Counted from the first letter of the stretch, positions 18,401 through 25,233 are shown. The stretch is 34,315 nucleotides of DNA from Myxococcales bacterium UBA5297 (GCA_002408385.1 DHSB01000119.1:1-34315); one strand, 5' to 3'. Translations and numbers: made by a program. The notes: a model not told the origin generated them from the letters alone.

Positions 18401-19387
18401 GGCGGGGTCGCTCGTAAGGTCGACGCAGCGGCCATCGCAGACCGCGCCGCTCTCACAAGCGCAGCCGCCCGCGAGGCAGACCGCACCCTCGGCGCAGGCA
18501 TAGGCACAAGCGCCGCAGTTCGCCGGATCCGACGAGGTGTCGACGCAACGGCCGCCACAAGGGGCAGTGCCGGCCGGGCACCGGCAGGCGCCCTGGTGGC
18601 AGGTCTTCCCGTCGGTACAGACCAGTCCACAGTCACCGCAATGAAGCGGATCGTCCGAGAGGTCTACACAGCTCCTGCCGCATTGAGTGAAGGGAGGCGA
18701 GCAGTCGGAGACGCACGCGCCCGCCTGGCAGTACTGCCCCTGGGCACAAGCGAGTCCGCAGGCGCCGCAGCTCTCCGGATCGCTGTCGAGGTCACGGCAA
18801 AGGCCCTCGCACGGTTCGGTCCCCTCGGGACAGGCGCACGCCCCGTCGATACACGCGGTCCCCTGGGTGCAGGCGTTTCCACAGGCGCCGCAGTTGCCCG
18901 GATCGGCTCGCAGGTCGACGCACTCGAGGCCGCACAGCGTAAAGCCGGCGGCCGCGCACTCACAGGCGCCCCCCCTGCAGATCTGGGTCGACGCGCAGGT
19001 CGCGCCGCAAGCCCCGCAGCTCGTGGGGTCTCGCTCGAGGTCGACGCACTTCCCCGAGCACAGGGCGAGCCCCTCGGCGCATTGCGCGACGCAGCCGCCG
19101 TCGACGCAGGCAAGGCCCGCTTCGCAGCCGTTGTTGCAGGCGCCGCAGTGTCGGCGGTTGGTCTGCGTCTCCACACAGCGGCCGTTGCACGCGGTCTCGC
19201 CAGGGCCGCAGACGAGAGCGGGTTTCTCCGGAGAGCAGCGATTTGCGACGCACCAGGTGCCCTCGGGGCACTCGTCGTCGGTCTCGCAGAGCATCGGGGC
19301 GGTTCGCGTACACCCGGCCATCAGCGTCGGGAGGAGGATTGCGGCTGCGAAGGCAGCAAGGCCCAGGGAGCGGATGTCGTGCTGCAC
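15470..19387 (-). CDS. Giant cysteine-rich repeat lipoprotein (30 repeats)
   Basis: The product is about 1305 aa. It starts at GTG 19387 with GGAGG 5 nt upstream. A signal peptide ends in the lipobox LMAGC. After a short unit (CETDDECPEGTWC) come 30 tandem repeats of about 40 residues with the pattern C-V-D-x3-DPxNCGxCGxAC-x-GQxC-x2-GxCxCPxG, each with about 8 cysteines. The pattern is that of cysteine-rich proteins common in myxobacteria. It is probably exported, disulphide-rich and surface-exposed. Its function is not known. The gene ends with a partial unit. A 4-kb open frame on the other strand is a codon-bias shadow. Confidence 0.92.
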   Translation of the reverse strand: MQHDIRSLGLAAFAAAILLPTLMAGCTRTAPMLCETDDECPEGTWCVANRCSPEKPALVCGPGETACNGRCVETQTNRRHCGACNNGCEAGLACVDGGCVAQCAEGLALCSGKCVDLERDPTSCGACGATCASTQICRGGACECAAAGFTLCGLECVDLRADPGNCGACGNACTQGTACIDGACACPEGTEPCEGLCRDLDSDPESCGACGLACAQGQYCQAGACVSDCSPPFTQCGRSCVDLSDDPLHCGDCGLVCTDGKTCHQGACRCPAGTAPCGGRCVDTSSDPANCGACAYACAEGAVCLAGGCACESGAVCDGRCVDLTSDPAHCGGCGMACEAPLVCTSGDCSQTCEAGLVACDRACVDLSADPLHCGGCARACNAGFTCSGGECVCPEGAVACEGACRFVLDDPANCGACGLGCAPGQSCENGRCTCPQGLASCAGVGCADLTRDLENCGACARHCAPNQSCESGACVCVPPLQTCNGNCTRVEQDPLNCGACGHVCPAGWLCANGVCTSSCLAPLVDCAGACVDLQSDEAHCGRCGQACSAGLDCIEGSCGCPPGSFVCDGACVATQSDPRNCGACGVVCSGGKSCSGGRCLCPPGMSDCAGRCTPTLTDPLHCGGCGRACLPGQNCVGGTCACPGGTIECDGACTETSFDPLNCGGCGVVCPPGSLCDLGDCRCPGPFQLCDGRCVDLASEPRNCGACGVACAEGQYCEQGRCYCPRGTTVCDGECVDLRGDHENCGACNHACADGQVCNRGTCQLQCTQPFAQCGDDCVNLNRDVNHCGACNHACLPTQICRGRRCECDFDKVLCQGSCVDFTSDPGNCGGCGVACAPGQACSNGACVCGQGQALCDGRCVNTAIDEANCGGCGVACRPGQGCSNGVCACAPGQTLCNGVCTDSHSDPKNCGACGVACAPGTACIDGVCGCPAGMTSCGGVCVDTRSDELHCGRCGNACGPGSVCTNGGCTCPSGLSQCGGACVDTRTDPYNCGGCGLACRPGSSCIGGLCQGCPSGQTECAGVCVDTSSDPAHCGRCNARCAPGAGCVAGVCACPAGQRDCGFGCVDVSGDPANCGGCNVRCAAGQACHNGACYCPPGSTLCNGACVDTATDPFNCGGCGHACAAGQRCVGGTCGCPSGYQSCEGQCVDVQSDPANCGRCGLACEDGSACFDGACGCGDGQASCDGVCTSLASDPLNCGACGNGCGRNQVCVDGACACLAGTLCDGRCVNLDTNPLNCGVCGNACGESQVCASGECTCPWGASECSGADGVAFCAYLLWDPANCGACGRSCPQGDFCLAGICF

Positions 19388-19495
19388 GGTATCCTCCGAT
19401 TCATTCGGCCGCTTTGGGACCGGCACACCGACAGGCGGCGCGACGACAGGTCCGGTCGGTGATTCTACCCCGCGGGGACAGGGCAAGCGACTTGG

Positions 19496-19957
19496 CTACC
19501 GGTGGTAGGGTTCACCGCGCAGCAGCGTGAAAGCGCGGTAGATCTGCTCGGCAATCAAGAGCCTCGCGAGCCGATGCGGGAGGGTCATTGCCGAGAGCGA
19601 GAGCACCAGGTTGGCGCGCGCGCGGACCGTATCGGAGAGCCCCTCGGCCCCGCCCACGCAGAACACGACCTCTTGTCCCTGTGTCTGGAGCCGTCCGAGC
19701 AACTTCGCGAGGTCGGCGCTGCCCAGGGCCTTGCCCCGCTCGTCGAGCGCGACGAGAAACTCACCCGGCTTGAGCCGGCCGAGGATGGTCCTTCCCTCCT
19801 CCTCGGTCGCCTGCACCGGGTTGTTTGCCTTGCGCGCCTCGGGAAGCTCGACCAGCTCGAACCGGCAGTAGTGCGCCAGGCGCGAGGCGTACTCGCGCAC
19901 CCCCGGCTCGAAGAGCCCGGAGCGATCCTTGCCGACCGAGAAGAGGCGCACTCTCAT
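19496..19957 (-). CDS. rlmH: 23S rRNA pseudouridine-1915 N3-methyltransferase
   Basis: RlmH is a SPOUT methyltransferase that methylates pseudouridine 1915 in helix 69 of 23S rRNA in the assembled ribosome. The product is 153 aa, the usual length. Features are the N-terminal MRVRLFSVGKD, the central FLVALDERG and the SPOUT knot region FCVGGAEG...LSLSAMTLPHRLARLLIAEQIYRAF with the terminal GEPYHR. No Shine-Dalgarno is seen. A -10-like TAGCCT lies exactly 7 nt before the ATG, so the mRNA may be leaderless. It lies 108 bp upstream of the cysteine-rich lipoprotein gene, same strand. Confidence 0.96.
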   Translation of the reverse strand: MRVRLFSVGKDRSGLFEPGVREYASRLAHYCRFELVELPEARKANNPVQATEEEGRTILGRLKPGEFLVALDERGKALGSADLAKLLGRLQTQGQEVVFCVGGAEGLSDTVRARANLVLSLSAMTLPHRLARLLIAEQIYRAFTLLRGEPYHR

Positions 19958-19964
19958 CCGGCCC

Positions 19965-19970
19965 AGGCTA
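19965..19970 (-). promoter_or_regulatory. -10-like hexamer of rlmH
   Basis: TAGCCT on the minus strand, 7 nt from the ATG. No convincing -35. Included because the spacing predicts a leaderless transcript. Confidence 0.3.
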
Positions 19971-20202
19971 AGGCGAGGTCCGCTCGAACTCCAGAAAGCC
20001 GGCACCGTGTCGACGGCCGGGGCCCTGACCGCGCTCGGTCGCCGCCGCGCTCGGGGTCGCAGTCCGGCCCCCTCAGCGGAGTCGGCGGCCGGGAACGTGA
20101 CCGCGCGGGTCGCCCCGTGGCAGGATGCCAAACGATCAACAGTCGGTTGCCAACCCGGTCCGCCGGGCTCGCCCGCATCTGCGGGCCGGTGGGGACAACC
20201 TT

Positions 20203-21072
20203 ATGAGAGACGAGGCCTGGAGCGTGTCTGCGAAGAGAATCCTCGTGCTGGTTTGCCTCCTGTGTTCCTGCCGGACCGCGGGTCCGGCGCCCGGCTCGCC
20301 TCAGGGCGAGCCGCTGCTGTTCGGCGCCGTGCCGACCGGAGAACCCGAGACTCGCCGCACCGAGCTTGCGGCCCTCGCCGCCTACCTCGAGCAGTCGCTC
20401 GGCGTTCGGGTGACCATCGAAGTCCCGGGAGACTACGTGGAGACGGCCCGCGCCCTTGCGGCGCGCAAGTGGGACCTCGTCCTGCTCGGCCCGGTGCTCT
20501 ACAGCCGGGCGCACGAGCTGGGCTACGACGCCGTCGCGATGCCGGTGCGCGGCGGCAAGAGCGTCTTCGCGGGCGTCCTCATCACAGGCGCCGAGGGGCC
20601 TGTTCGGTCGGTCGCCGACCTGCGAGACAAGCGGATAGCCTTCGTGGATCCCAACTCGTCGGCCGGCTTCCAGTATCCCTTCGCCCACCTGTTTGCCAAC
20701 GGCCTGAGGCCGAGCGACTACGAACGGGTCTTCGTCGGTGGCCACCACGCGGTCGTGCGCCAAGTGCTCGAGGGCACGCTGGCCGCCGGAGCCTGCTACG
20801 AGGACGCGATCAACGAGGCGCTCTCCCCTGAGGAGCGCGCGCGGATTGCCGTCATCGCCAAGACCGAGCCGGTCCCTGGAGACGTGTTCGCCGCCCGCCG
20901 CAACTCGCCCCACTTCGAGCCGCTGCGCGCGGCGCTCCTCAGCCTACGGGGCGAGGCGGCCGCGCCGCTGCTGGCGCCACTGCATGCCGAGGGAATGCAG
21001 GCGCCCGACGAGCGGCTGTTCGACTCGGCCCGGCGCATCGATCTGTTGGTGAGCGAAGAGGCAGGCCTGTAG
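20203..21072 (+). CDS. PhnD-like phosphate/phosphonate-binding lipoprotein
   Basis: The product is 289 aa. A signal peptide ends in a lipobox-like LCSC (C23). The mature protein is a periplasmic binding-protein type II fold of the PhnD/phosphonate family. It has the N-terminal FGAVPTGEPETRRTEL, AALAAYLEQSLG, a DLVLLGPVLYSRA segment and the ligand-loop DPNSSAGFQYP (about 150-160). The substrate is not determined by sequence; relatives bind phosphonates, phosphite or phosphate, and some act as sensors. No permease or ATPase gene is adjacent, so it may pair with a distant transporter. GTG 20224 is an alternative start that keeps the lipobox. Confidence 0.85.
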   Translation: MRDEAWSVSAKRILVLVCLLCSCRTAGPAPGSPQGEPLLFGAVPTGEPETRRTELAALAAYLEQSLGVRVTIEVPGDYVETARALAARKWDLVLLGPVLYSRAHELGYDAVAMPVRGGKSVFAGVLITGAEGPVRSVADLRDKRIAFVDPNSSAGFQYPFAHLFANGLRPSDYERVFVGGHHAVVRQVLEGTLAAGACYEDAINEALSPEERARIAVIAKTEPVPGDVFAARRNSPHFEPLRAALLSLRGEAAAPLLAPLHAEGMQAPDERLFDSARRIDLLVSEEAGL

Positions 21073-21174
21073 CCGCCCACCCGATTCGCGCGCCGCCGCC
21101 CGCCCCCCTTGCGAGCCGCCGATGCGGTGCGCGAGGATTGGCGGCGTCTTCCAGCACAACGAGGTTTCCAGACG

Positions 21175-21852
21175 ATGAATCCCGCAAGGCTCTTTGCCGC
21201 CCTGGCTGCCATCGCGGCCGCCGCGTCCTGCTCGACCGCCGCCCCCAAGCCGACAGGCGCGGGCTCGACCGCGGTGCTGCGAGTGCTGCGCGACTGGCGC
21301 GGGGTATGGAGCGGACAGGTCAAGAACAGCCCGATGGGCGCGATGTCCTACACCCTTCACGTCACCGAGACAGGCACGCAGGTGCACGCGAGCATGGCCC
21401 CGCAGCGCGAAATCAACCTCGAGGGGATGCGTCACGAGTACGACTTCGTCAGCTTCACTCAGGGCACCCCCTTCATCCGCTACTCGCTGACGCAGCGCAA
21501 CGCGACGCAGGCCGGAGACCTCGTCTACCAAGAGAGCCTGTCGACCGACGACACCGCGGTCTTCTGCCCGCCGGACCGCGGGTGTGTGAAGGCCAAGCTC
21601 TCCTTCGTCAAGCTGGACGAGCGCAGCCTGCTGATGCGCGCGATGGTCCACGAGGACCGGCACAGCGAGATCGAGCTGCGCTTCGTCTCCTCGCAAATCC
21701 CCAAAGCCGCGGCGGAAATCGAGCCAGCCGCGCCGGTGATGAAACGCACCAAGGTCGAGCGCGCGACCGAGCAGGCAGGTGGCGAGCCGACCGACAGTGA
21801 CCTCTATCTCGAGGAGCACCTCGACGAAGACATCGGTGAGGCAGGGCGCTGA
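21175..21852 (+). CDS. Predicted lipoprotein of unknown function
   Basis: The product is 225 aa. The signal peptide ends in AAASC (C19). The mature part has a beta-rich centre (DWRGVWSGQVKNSPMGAMSYTLHV; HEYDFVSFTQGTPFIRYSL) and an acidic Glu/Asp tail (LYLEEHLDEDIGE). I recognise no family. GAGGT lies ~10 nt before the ATG. It follows the PhnD-like gene by 102 bp on the same strand and may be co-transcribed. Confidence 0.75.
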   Translation: MNPARLFAALAAIAAAASCSTAAPKPTGAGSTAVLRVLRDWRGVWSGQVKNSPMGAMSYTLHVTETGTQVHASMAPQREINLEGMRHEYDFVSFTQGTPFIRYSLTQRNATQAGDLVYQESLSTDDTAVFCPPDRGCVKAKLSFVKLDERSLLMRAMVHEDRHSEIELRFVSSQIPKAAAEIEPAAPVMKRTKVERATEQAGGEPTDSDLYLEEHLDEDIGEAGR

Positions 21853-21890
21853 CGGGAGGCATGGAAGGGCGACAGCCGCTGCAATCGAGT

Positions 21891-22068
21891 CTCAAGAGGT
21901 GTCGGAAAATCACCCTCGCCTCGGCTCGCCACCCGCTCACCCCGAGCGCAGCCTCCCGAGGATCGAGGGAGGCGGAGTCGAGGGGCCCTCGACTTCGGCC
22001 TCGCAAGCTCGGCCTACGCTCGGGCTGACCGGTTACTGCTCGAACGATTCTTCGACGCCTCTTCAGCA
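21891..22068 (+). repeat. Dispersed MITE/REP-like element, copy C
   Basis: The best-formed copy. The terminal inverted repeats are CTCAAGAGGTGTCGGAAAAT (21893-21912) and, at the right, the complement of CTGAAGAGGCGTCGAAGAAT. Inside is a long imperfect palindrome centred on GAGGGGCCCTCGA near 21985, with arms GCTCACCCCGAGCG and CGCTCGGGCTGACC. It is about 178 bp and non-coding, consistent with a MITE- or REP-like element. Confidence 0.8.
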
Positions 22069-22100
22069 GCCGTTTTCGAGCGGAAGCAGGTCCCTTGATG

Positions 22101-22248
22101 GCCGGCCTTCGTGCCGGCCGCCGGGAGCCCTCGGCTCGGCCGCACCTCTGCTCGATTTCTCGACGGGCGCATCCCTATGCGCCCCTACCAACCTGCGACC
22201 GATCGCTCGGGCTCCGGGCGATGCCCGGGGTGTCGACTCTCGACTCTC
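22101..22248. repeat. Second dispersed repeat family, copy 2
   Basis: Matches 14430-14570. It abuts the stop codon of the MYXO-CTERM protease gene (22259). The hairpin block here reads GGGCTCCG...CGATGCCC, so pairing is weaker than in copy 1. Confidence 0.7.
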
Positions 22249-22258
22249 GACCGTCGCC

Positions 22259-23134
22259 TCAAGCGCGCCCGCGGCGACGCCCGGCGAGCAGCAGCACGAG
22301 CAGCGGCGTGAACAACAGCCCCGTTCCGGGGCCAGAGCCACAGCCGCACCCCCGGCCTTGGACCGCGACGCTGTCGTTGACGCAGGTCGCCGTGGGCCGG
22401 CCGACCGGATAGATGTCGCAAAGCCCCTGGATGTCATCGGCCTCGAGGCTTCGCTTCTCGGTCTCGCCAAACTGGGCGCTCAAGAACATCGTCGCCTCGG
22501 GGTCGGAGACGTGGTCGAGGCCGACCACGTGCCCGATTTCGTGGACGAGCGTGTTCTCGATGTCGGTGGCGACGCAGTCGGGAGGGACAGTGTCCGGGGT
22601 GCCGTTGCACAGAGGCAGATCGACGGTGGAGAAGACGAACCGCGCGCCGTTGAGCTCGATGTCGGCATCGAACAGCTCTCCGGTCTTGGTGCTGAAGGTG
22701 GTCGTCGTCACCGCGATGGTTCCGGGCGACTGCTCCCAGCAGCCGAAGAGGTTGTTGCAGCCTCCCTCCGACAGGCACGGATGGCCGTCGGGCACGACCT
22801 CGTCGCAGGAGACCTCTCGCCAGACGACGAGGTTGGTGTTGTCGCGTGCCTCCGGGTCGAAGCCCACCTCGATGCTGTCGGTCAGCGGCTCTTCGACGAA
22901 TTCAAGGTCGCTGCACGAGGGCTCGTTCCAGACCTGGAAGCTTGCGCGGGCCGCATCGAGCGAGCTGCGGCCGGCCGAAGCGCTGCCCATCTGGTTGAGC
23001 GTGAAGGGGATGCGCCGGACGCGCCAGAAGAGACAGGGGCCATCGCCGCTCGCGGTCGGGACGTAGCTGCGCGAATAGGCGTGAGCCTGCGCGGCCACCA
23101 GCAGCGGCAGGAGAAGCGCCAGGGCCTTGGTCAC
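22259..23134 (-). CDS. MYXO-CTERM secreted metalloprotease
   Basis: The product is 291 aa. It has a signal peptide (about 1-19), a metzincin-type zinc motif HEIGHVVGLDH (H198, H202, H208; E199 catalytic) and a C-terminal sorting tail. The tail is Gly-Cys-Gly-Cys (C263, C265), a membrane helix and an Arg cluster. This is the MYXO-CTERM signal, processed by a myxosortase in Myxococcota. Cysteines before the zinc motif may form disulphides. I recall it as the MXAN_2677/MXAN_2678-type metalloprotease family. The GTG start overlaps the stop of the upstream gene by 4 nt (GTGA), so translation is coupled. Confidence 0.9.
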   Translation of the reverse strand: MTKALALLLPLLVAAQAHAYSRSYVPTASGDGPCLFWRVRRIPFTLNQMGSASAGRSSLDAARASFQVWNEPSCSDLEFVEEPLTDSIEVGFDPEARDNTNLVVWREVSCDEVVPDGHPCLSEGGCNNLFGCWEQSPGTIAVTTTTFSTKTGELFDADIELNGARFVFSTVDLPLCNGTPDTVPPDCVATDIENTLVHEIGHVVGLDHVSDPEATMFLSAQFGETEKRSLEADDIQGLCDIYPVGRPTATCVNDSVAVQGRGCGCGSGPGTGLLFTPLLVLLLAGRRRGRA

Positions 23135-23685
23135 GGCTTGCCTGCGTTCGCTTTCTGGACGCGCTCGACGAACTGTCGCAGCGGCACCGGGCCGAATCGG
23201 GCCGAGGGCCGCACGCTTCCGTCCGGATAGAGCAGGCTTAGCCGGGCAGGCTCGCGCACGACCAGCTCGCGCCCGGCCTCGCGCACGACCGAGAACCTGC
23301 CCTGGCCCATGCCCACGACCTGGAAGAGCCTTCGCGGTCCGGGCCGCCGCTTCAAGAAGAGCACGACCTCGTCGCCCGGCTCGAGCTGCGGAGAGCCGCT
23401 CACCTTCTGAGTAATGTCGCCGACGGTCCCGCCGGGCGTGTGCACCTCGACCTCGCGCGCCTGCGGGTCGCCCTTGAGGCGATCGGAGACCTGCACGCGG
23501 GTGACCGTGCGAATCTGGCGCCGGCCGGCGACCCATTCGGCCGAGGACTCGAGCGCAGTCCCGCGGACGACCAGCTCGGAGGCCTGCGAGAGCTGCTCGA
23601 GCTCCAGCGCCTCGACCACCGTCGCTCCGGCGGGCAAGCAGACGAGCAGCGAAGCAATCGCGAGCAGGGTCGAGCGCAGGGACAT
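23131..23685 (-). CDS. Secreted protein paired with the MYXO-CTERM protease
   Basis: The product is 184 aa with a signal peptide (about 1-20, ending near AGATVV). The mature region is beta-rich: SELVVRGTALESSAEW, VTRVQVSDRLKG, VEVHTPGGTVGDITQKVSG, EPGDEVVLFLKRR. Proteins of this pattern are familiar next to this protease in myxobacteria, but the function is unknown. The ATG at 23685 is chosen because the signal peptide begins there; the ribosome binding site is weak. The overlap with the downstream protease indicates a common transcript and perhaps a complex or inhibitor relation (inference). Confidence 0.8.
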   Translation of the reverse strand: MSLRSTLLAIASLLVCLPAGATVVEALELEQLSQASELVVRGTALESSAEWVAGRRQIRTVTRVQVSDRLKGDPQAREVEVHTPGGTVGDITQKVSGSPQLEPGDEVVLFLKRRPGPRRLFQVVGMGQGRFSVVREAGRELVVREPARLSLLYPDGSVRPSARFGPVPLRQFVERVQKANAGKP

Positions 23686-23733
23686 GGTCGAAAGTTCTGT
23701 CGGGAGTCTACCACGGGCGCGCCCCCGGTCTCG

Positions 23734-23762
23734 TTGACTTGCCACCACTGCTCCTGCAAGCT
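23734..23762 (+). promoter_or_regulatory. Possible promoter of the CPBP protease gene
   Basis: TTGACT (23734-23739), 17-bp spacer, CAAGCT (23757-23762). The start site would be about 23770, at the GTG codon. The -10 is weak. Confidence 0.35.
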
Positions 23763-23770
23763 CGCGACCC

Positions 23771-24583
23771 GTGTCCGGTCAAGAACTCGGCAGCAACGCG
23801 CCCCCGAGCGAGAGCAGTCCCGCCCTTCAACCCGAGGCCCGGGCACCTGTCGGAGGGCTTTGGGGAGAGATTAGGGATGCGCTCTCCGGGATCCACATCC
23901 CCGGCGCGCTCGCCGCGACCGTCTCCACCGTCGCGCTCATCGTCTCGCACCACCACGGCAATACCGGCTCCTACCGGCGCGCGTTCGGCGGGTTGATCGG
24001 TGGGCAGATGGGCGAGGTCGCACCCTACCTGTACTGGTTTGGTGCCAGCGTCGCGCTCTATCTGCTCCTGCCGCTTTTCGCCGCCGCTCTCACCCCGGGG
24101 CTCAAGGTCCGACAGACGGGCATCGGCCTTGGCGACTGGCGCACGGGGCTCGCGGCGACCGCCGCGGTCCTGCTCGTCTTTCTTCCCATCGTCTTCGTGG
24201 CTTCGAGGATGCCGGCCTTTGCCGGCCACTATCCCCTTTGCTCGGGGGCCCGGAAGGCGTGGAGCCTCTTTCTCGTCTACGAGCTCGCCTACGCGGCCTA
24301 CTTCGTCGCCTGGGAGTACATGTACCGCGGCTATCTGCTGTTCTCGCTCGAGAAGTCGATGGGCAAGATGGCCGTCTTCGCACAGATGATGCCCTTTGCG
24401 ATCATCCACTTCGGCAAGCCCGAGGCCGAGACCTTCGGGGCGATCATCGCCGGCATCTTCCTCGGGCTGCTCGCGCTGCGAACCCGCAGCTTCTGGTACG
24501 GGGCGATCATCCACATCGCGGTCGCGGTGACGATGGACTTGCTGACGGCCTGGGGCCCGCTGACACGCCTTTCGCAAGGTTGA
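23771..24583 (+). CDS. CPBP-family (CAAX/Abi-type) membrane protease
   Basis: The product is 270 aa with several membrane helices. The catalytic pattern of CPBP intramembrane metalloproteases is present: EYMYRGYL (EExxxR-like, about 184-191), FAIIHFGKP (FxxxH) and a late HIA segment (FWYGAIIHIA). Relatives process prenylated proteins or bacteriocins, and others give self-immunity; the substrate here is unknown. The hydrophilic N-terminal ~40 residues are unusual. The GTG start has no clear Shine-Dalgarno. Confidence 0.88.
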   Translation: MSGQELGSNAPPSESSPALQPEARAPVGGLWGEIRDALSGIHIPGALAATVSTVALIVSHHHGNTGSYRRAFGGLIGGQMGEVAPYLYWFGASVALYLLLPLFAAALTPGLKVRQTGIGLGDWRTGLAATAAVLLVFLPIVFVASRMPAFAGHYPLCSGARKAWSLFLVYELAYAAYFVAWEYMYRGYLLFSLEKSMGKMAVFAQMMPFAIIHFGKPEAETFGAIIAGIFLGLLALRTRSFWYGAIIHIAVAVTMDLLTAWGPLTRLSQG

Positions 24584-24608
24584 CACGGCGGGCGGTGGGA
24601 GATATCTC
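24580..24608 (+). promoter_or_regulatory. Promoter of the small secreted protein gene
   Basis: TTGACA (24580-24585) overlaps the stop codon of the upstream gene. A 17-bp spacer and TATCTC (24603-24608) follow. The predicted start site is at or next to the GTG at 24616, giving a leaderless mRNA. Confidence 0.6.
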
Positions 24609-24615
24609 GTCCGAC

Positions 24616-24996
24616 GTGAGTTCGAAACAAAACCTTGTTGACAGGCTCCTGCGGCGCGGCTATAAGGGCGCCGTTTTCGCGACGCTGATGTTGCTGATGG
24701 TGGTGCCAACAAGAGCGGCCGCCAACACGGTCAAGGGAGCGATCCTTCCTTCCGGCAGCAGACAGGTTGGGGAGCAGAGGTATCGGTCGCCGAGTAATTA
24801 CGCTGACACGCTGACCTTCTACGGAAGGCAGTACAAGACGAATCCGCGAAAGACGATCGTGAATCAGCCAGGAATTCGCGCTGTTCATATCGTCAACGAC
24901 GGAAAAGGCGACTGGGAGGGTTTGAATATCTACGAGCTTGGCGGCGAGACGCGAATTTTCGTGGTCCTGCGCGAAAAGGCGCCGTCAGGTCAGTAG
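24616..24996 (+). CDS. Small secreted protein of unknown function
   Basis: The product is 126 aa if it starts at GTG 24616. It has a basic N-terminus, a hydrophobic stretch (GAVFATLMLLMVVPTRAAA, about 19-37) and a mature domain of about 90 residues. That domain includes YADTLTFYGRQYKTN, NQPGIRAVHIVND and WEGLNIYELGGETRIFVVLRE. It has no cysteines or known motif. The gene is noticeably less GC-rich than its neighbours. No Shine-Dalgarno is present. A second consensus promoter lies inside its 5' end. tRNA-Gln begins 9 nt after its stop codon. Confidence 0.75.
   Translation: MSSKQNLVDRLLRRGYKGAVFATLMLLMVVPTRAAANTVKGAILPSGSRQVGEQRYRSPSNYADTLTFYGRQYKTNPRKTIVNQPGIRAVHIVNDGKGDWEGLNIYELGGETRIFVVLREKAPSGQ
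24638..24666 (+). promoter_or_regulatory. Near-consensus promoter inside the small secreted protein gene
   Basis: TTGACA (24638-24643), exactly 17 bp, then TATAAG (24661-24666), followed by a GC-rich discriminator GGGCGCC. It matches the sigma-70 consensus best in the window. The discriminator resembles those of stable-RNA promoters, so it may drive the tRNA genes 340 bp downstream. It could also start a shorter mRNA whose first ATG is at 24688. Confidence 0.6.
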
Positions 24997-25005
24997 GGGC
25001 GAGAT

Positions 25006-25076
25006 TGGGAGATCGTCTAACGGCAGGACGGCAGACTCTGACTCTGTCTATCTAGGTTCGAATCCTAGTCTCCCAG
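25006..25076 (+). tRNA. tRNA-Gln (CUG)
   Basis: Cloverleaf folded by hand. Acceptor TGGGAGA/TCTCCCA, D stem GTC/GAC, anticodon stem GCAGA/TCTGT with CTG at 25038-25040, T arm CTAGG-TTCGAAT-CCTAG, discriminator G. It is 71 nt long and CCA is not encoded. Confidence 0.95.
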
Positions 25077-25087
25077 CACATAGGTTT

Positions 25088-25159
25088 GGCCCCGTTGTCT
25101 AGCGGTTAGGACGGTGCCCTCTCACGGCATAAGCCCGAGTTCGAGTCTCGGCGGGGTCA
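25088..25159 (+). tRNA. tRNA-Glu (CUC)
   Basis: Acceptor GGCCCCG/CGGGGTC, D stem GTC/GAC, anticodon stem GTGCC/GGCAT with CTC at 25121-25123, T arm CCGAG-TTCGAGT-CTCGG, discriminator A. It is 72 nt long, CCA not encoded. It lies 11 nt after tRNA-Gln, presumably in one transcript. Confidence 0.95.
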
Positions 25160-25193
25160 CAAAAAGGCGCGGGTGAGACGCGCGATGCTGAAC

Positions 25194-25233
25194 GAAGGGC
25201 CCGATCGATTCCGGTCGGGCCCTTCTCGCATTT
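25194..25233 (+). terminator. Terminator after the tRNA pair
   Basis: A perfect 11-bp stem (GAAGGGCCCGA with TCGGGCCCTTC), 10-nt loop, then TCGCATTT. The T-tract is weak. It lies 35 nt beyond tRNA-Glu and 12 nt before the roadblock ATG, so the roadblock gene probably depends on read-through or its own promoter. Confidence 0.7.

Larger units (their letters stand above)
21853..22258. other. Gene-free region filled with repeats
   Basis: This 406-bp gap between convergent genes consists almost entirely of a copy of the ~180-bp element (21891-22068) and a copy of the ~145-bp element (22101-22248), with ~30 bp between them. Frames across it are shadows. Confidence 0.7.

Noticed and set aside
15470..19387. 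Regular ~120-bp periodicity as CRISPR or DNA satellite
   Set aside because: The periodicity comes from protein repeats; the DNA units are well diverged and in one open frame.
15431..19462. 1343-codon open frame on the plus strand
   Set aside because: It lies antisense to the cysteine-rich repeat gene. Its Ala/Val/Arg-rich translation mirrors the repeat codons. It has no ribosome binding site, signal or domain.
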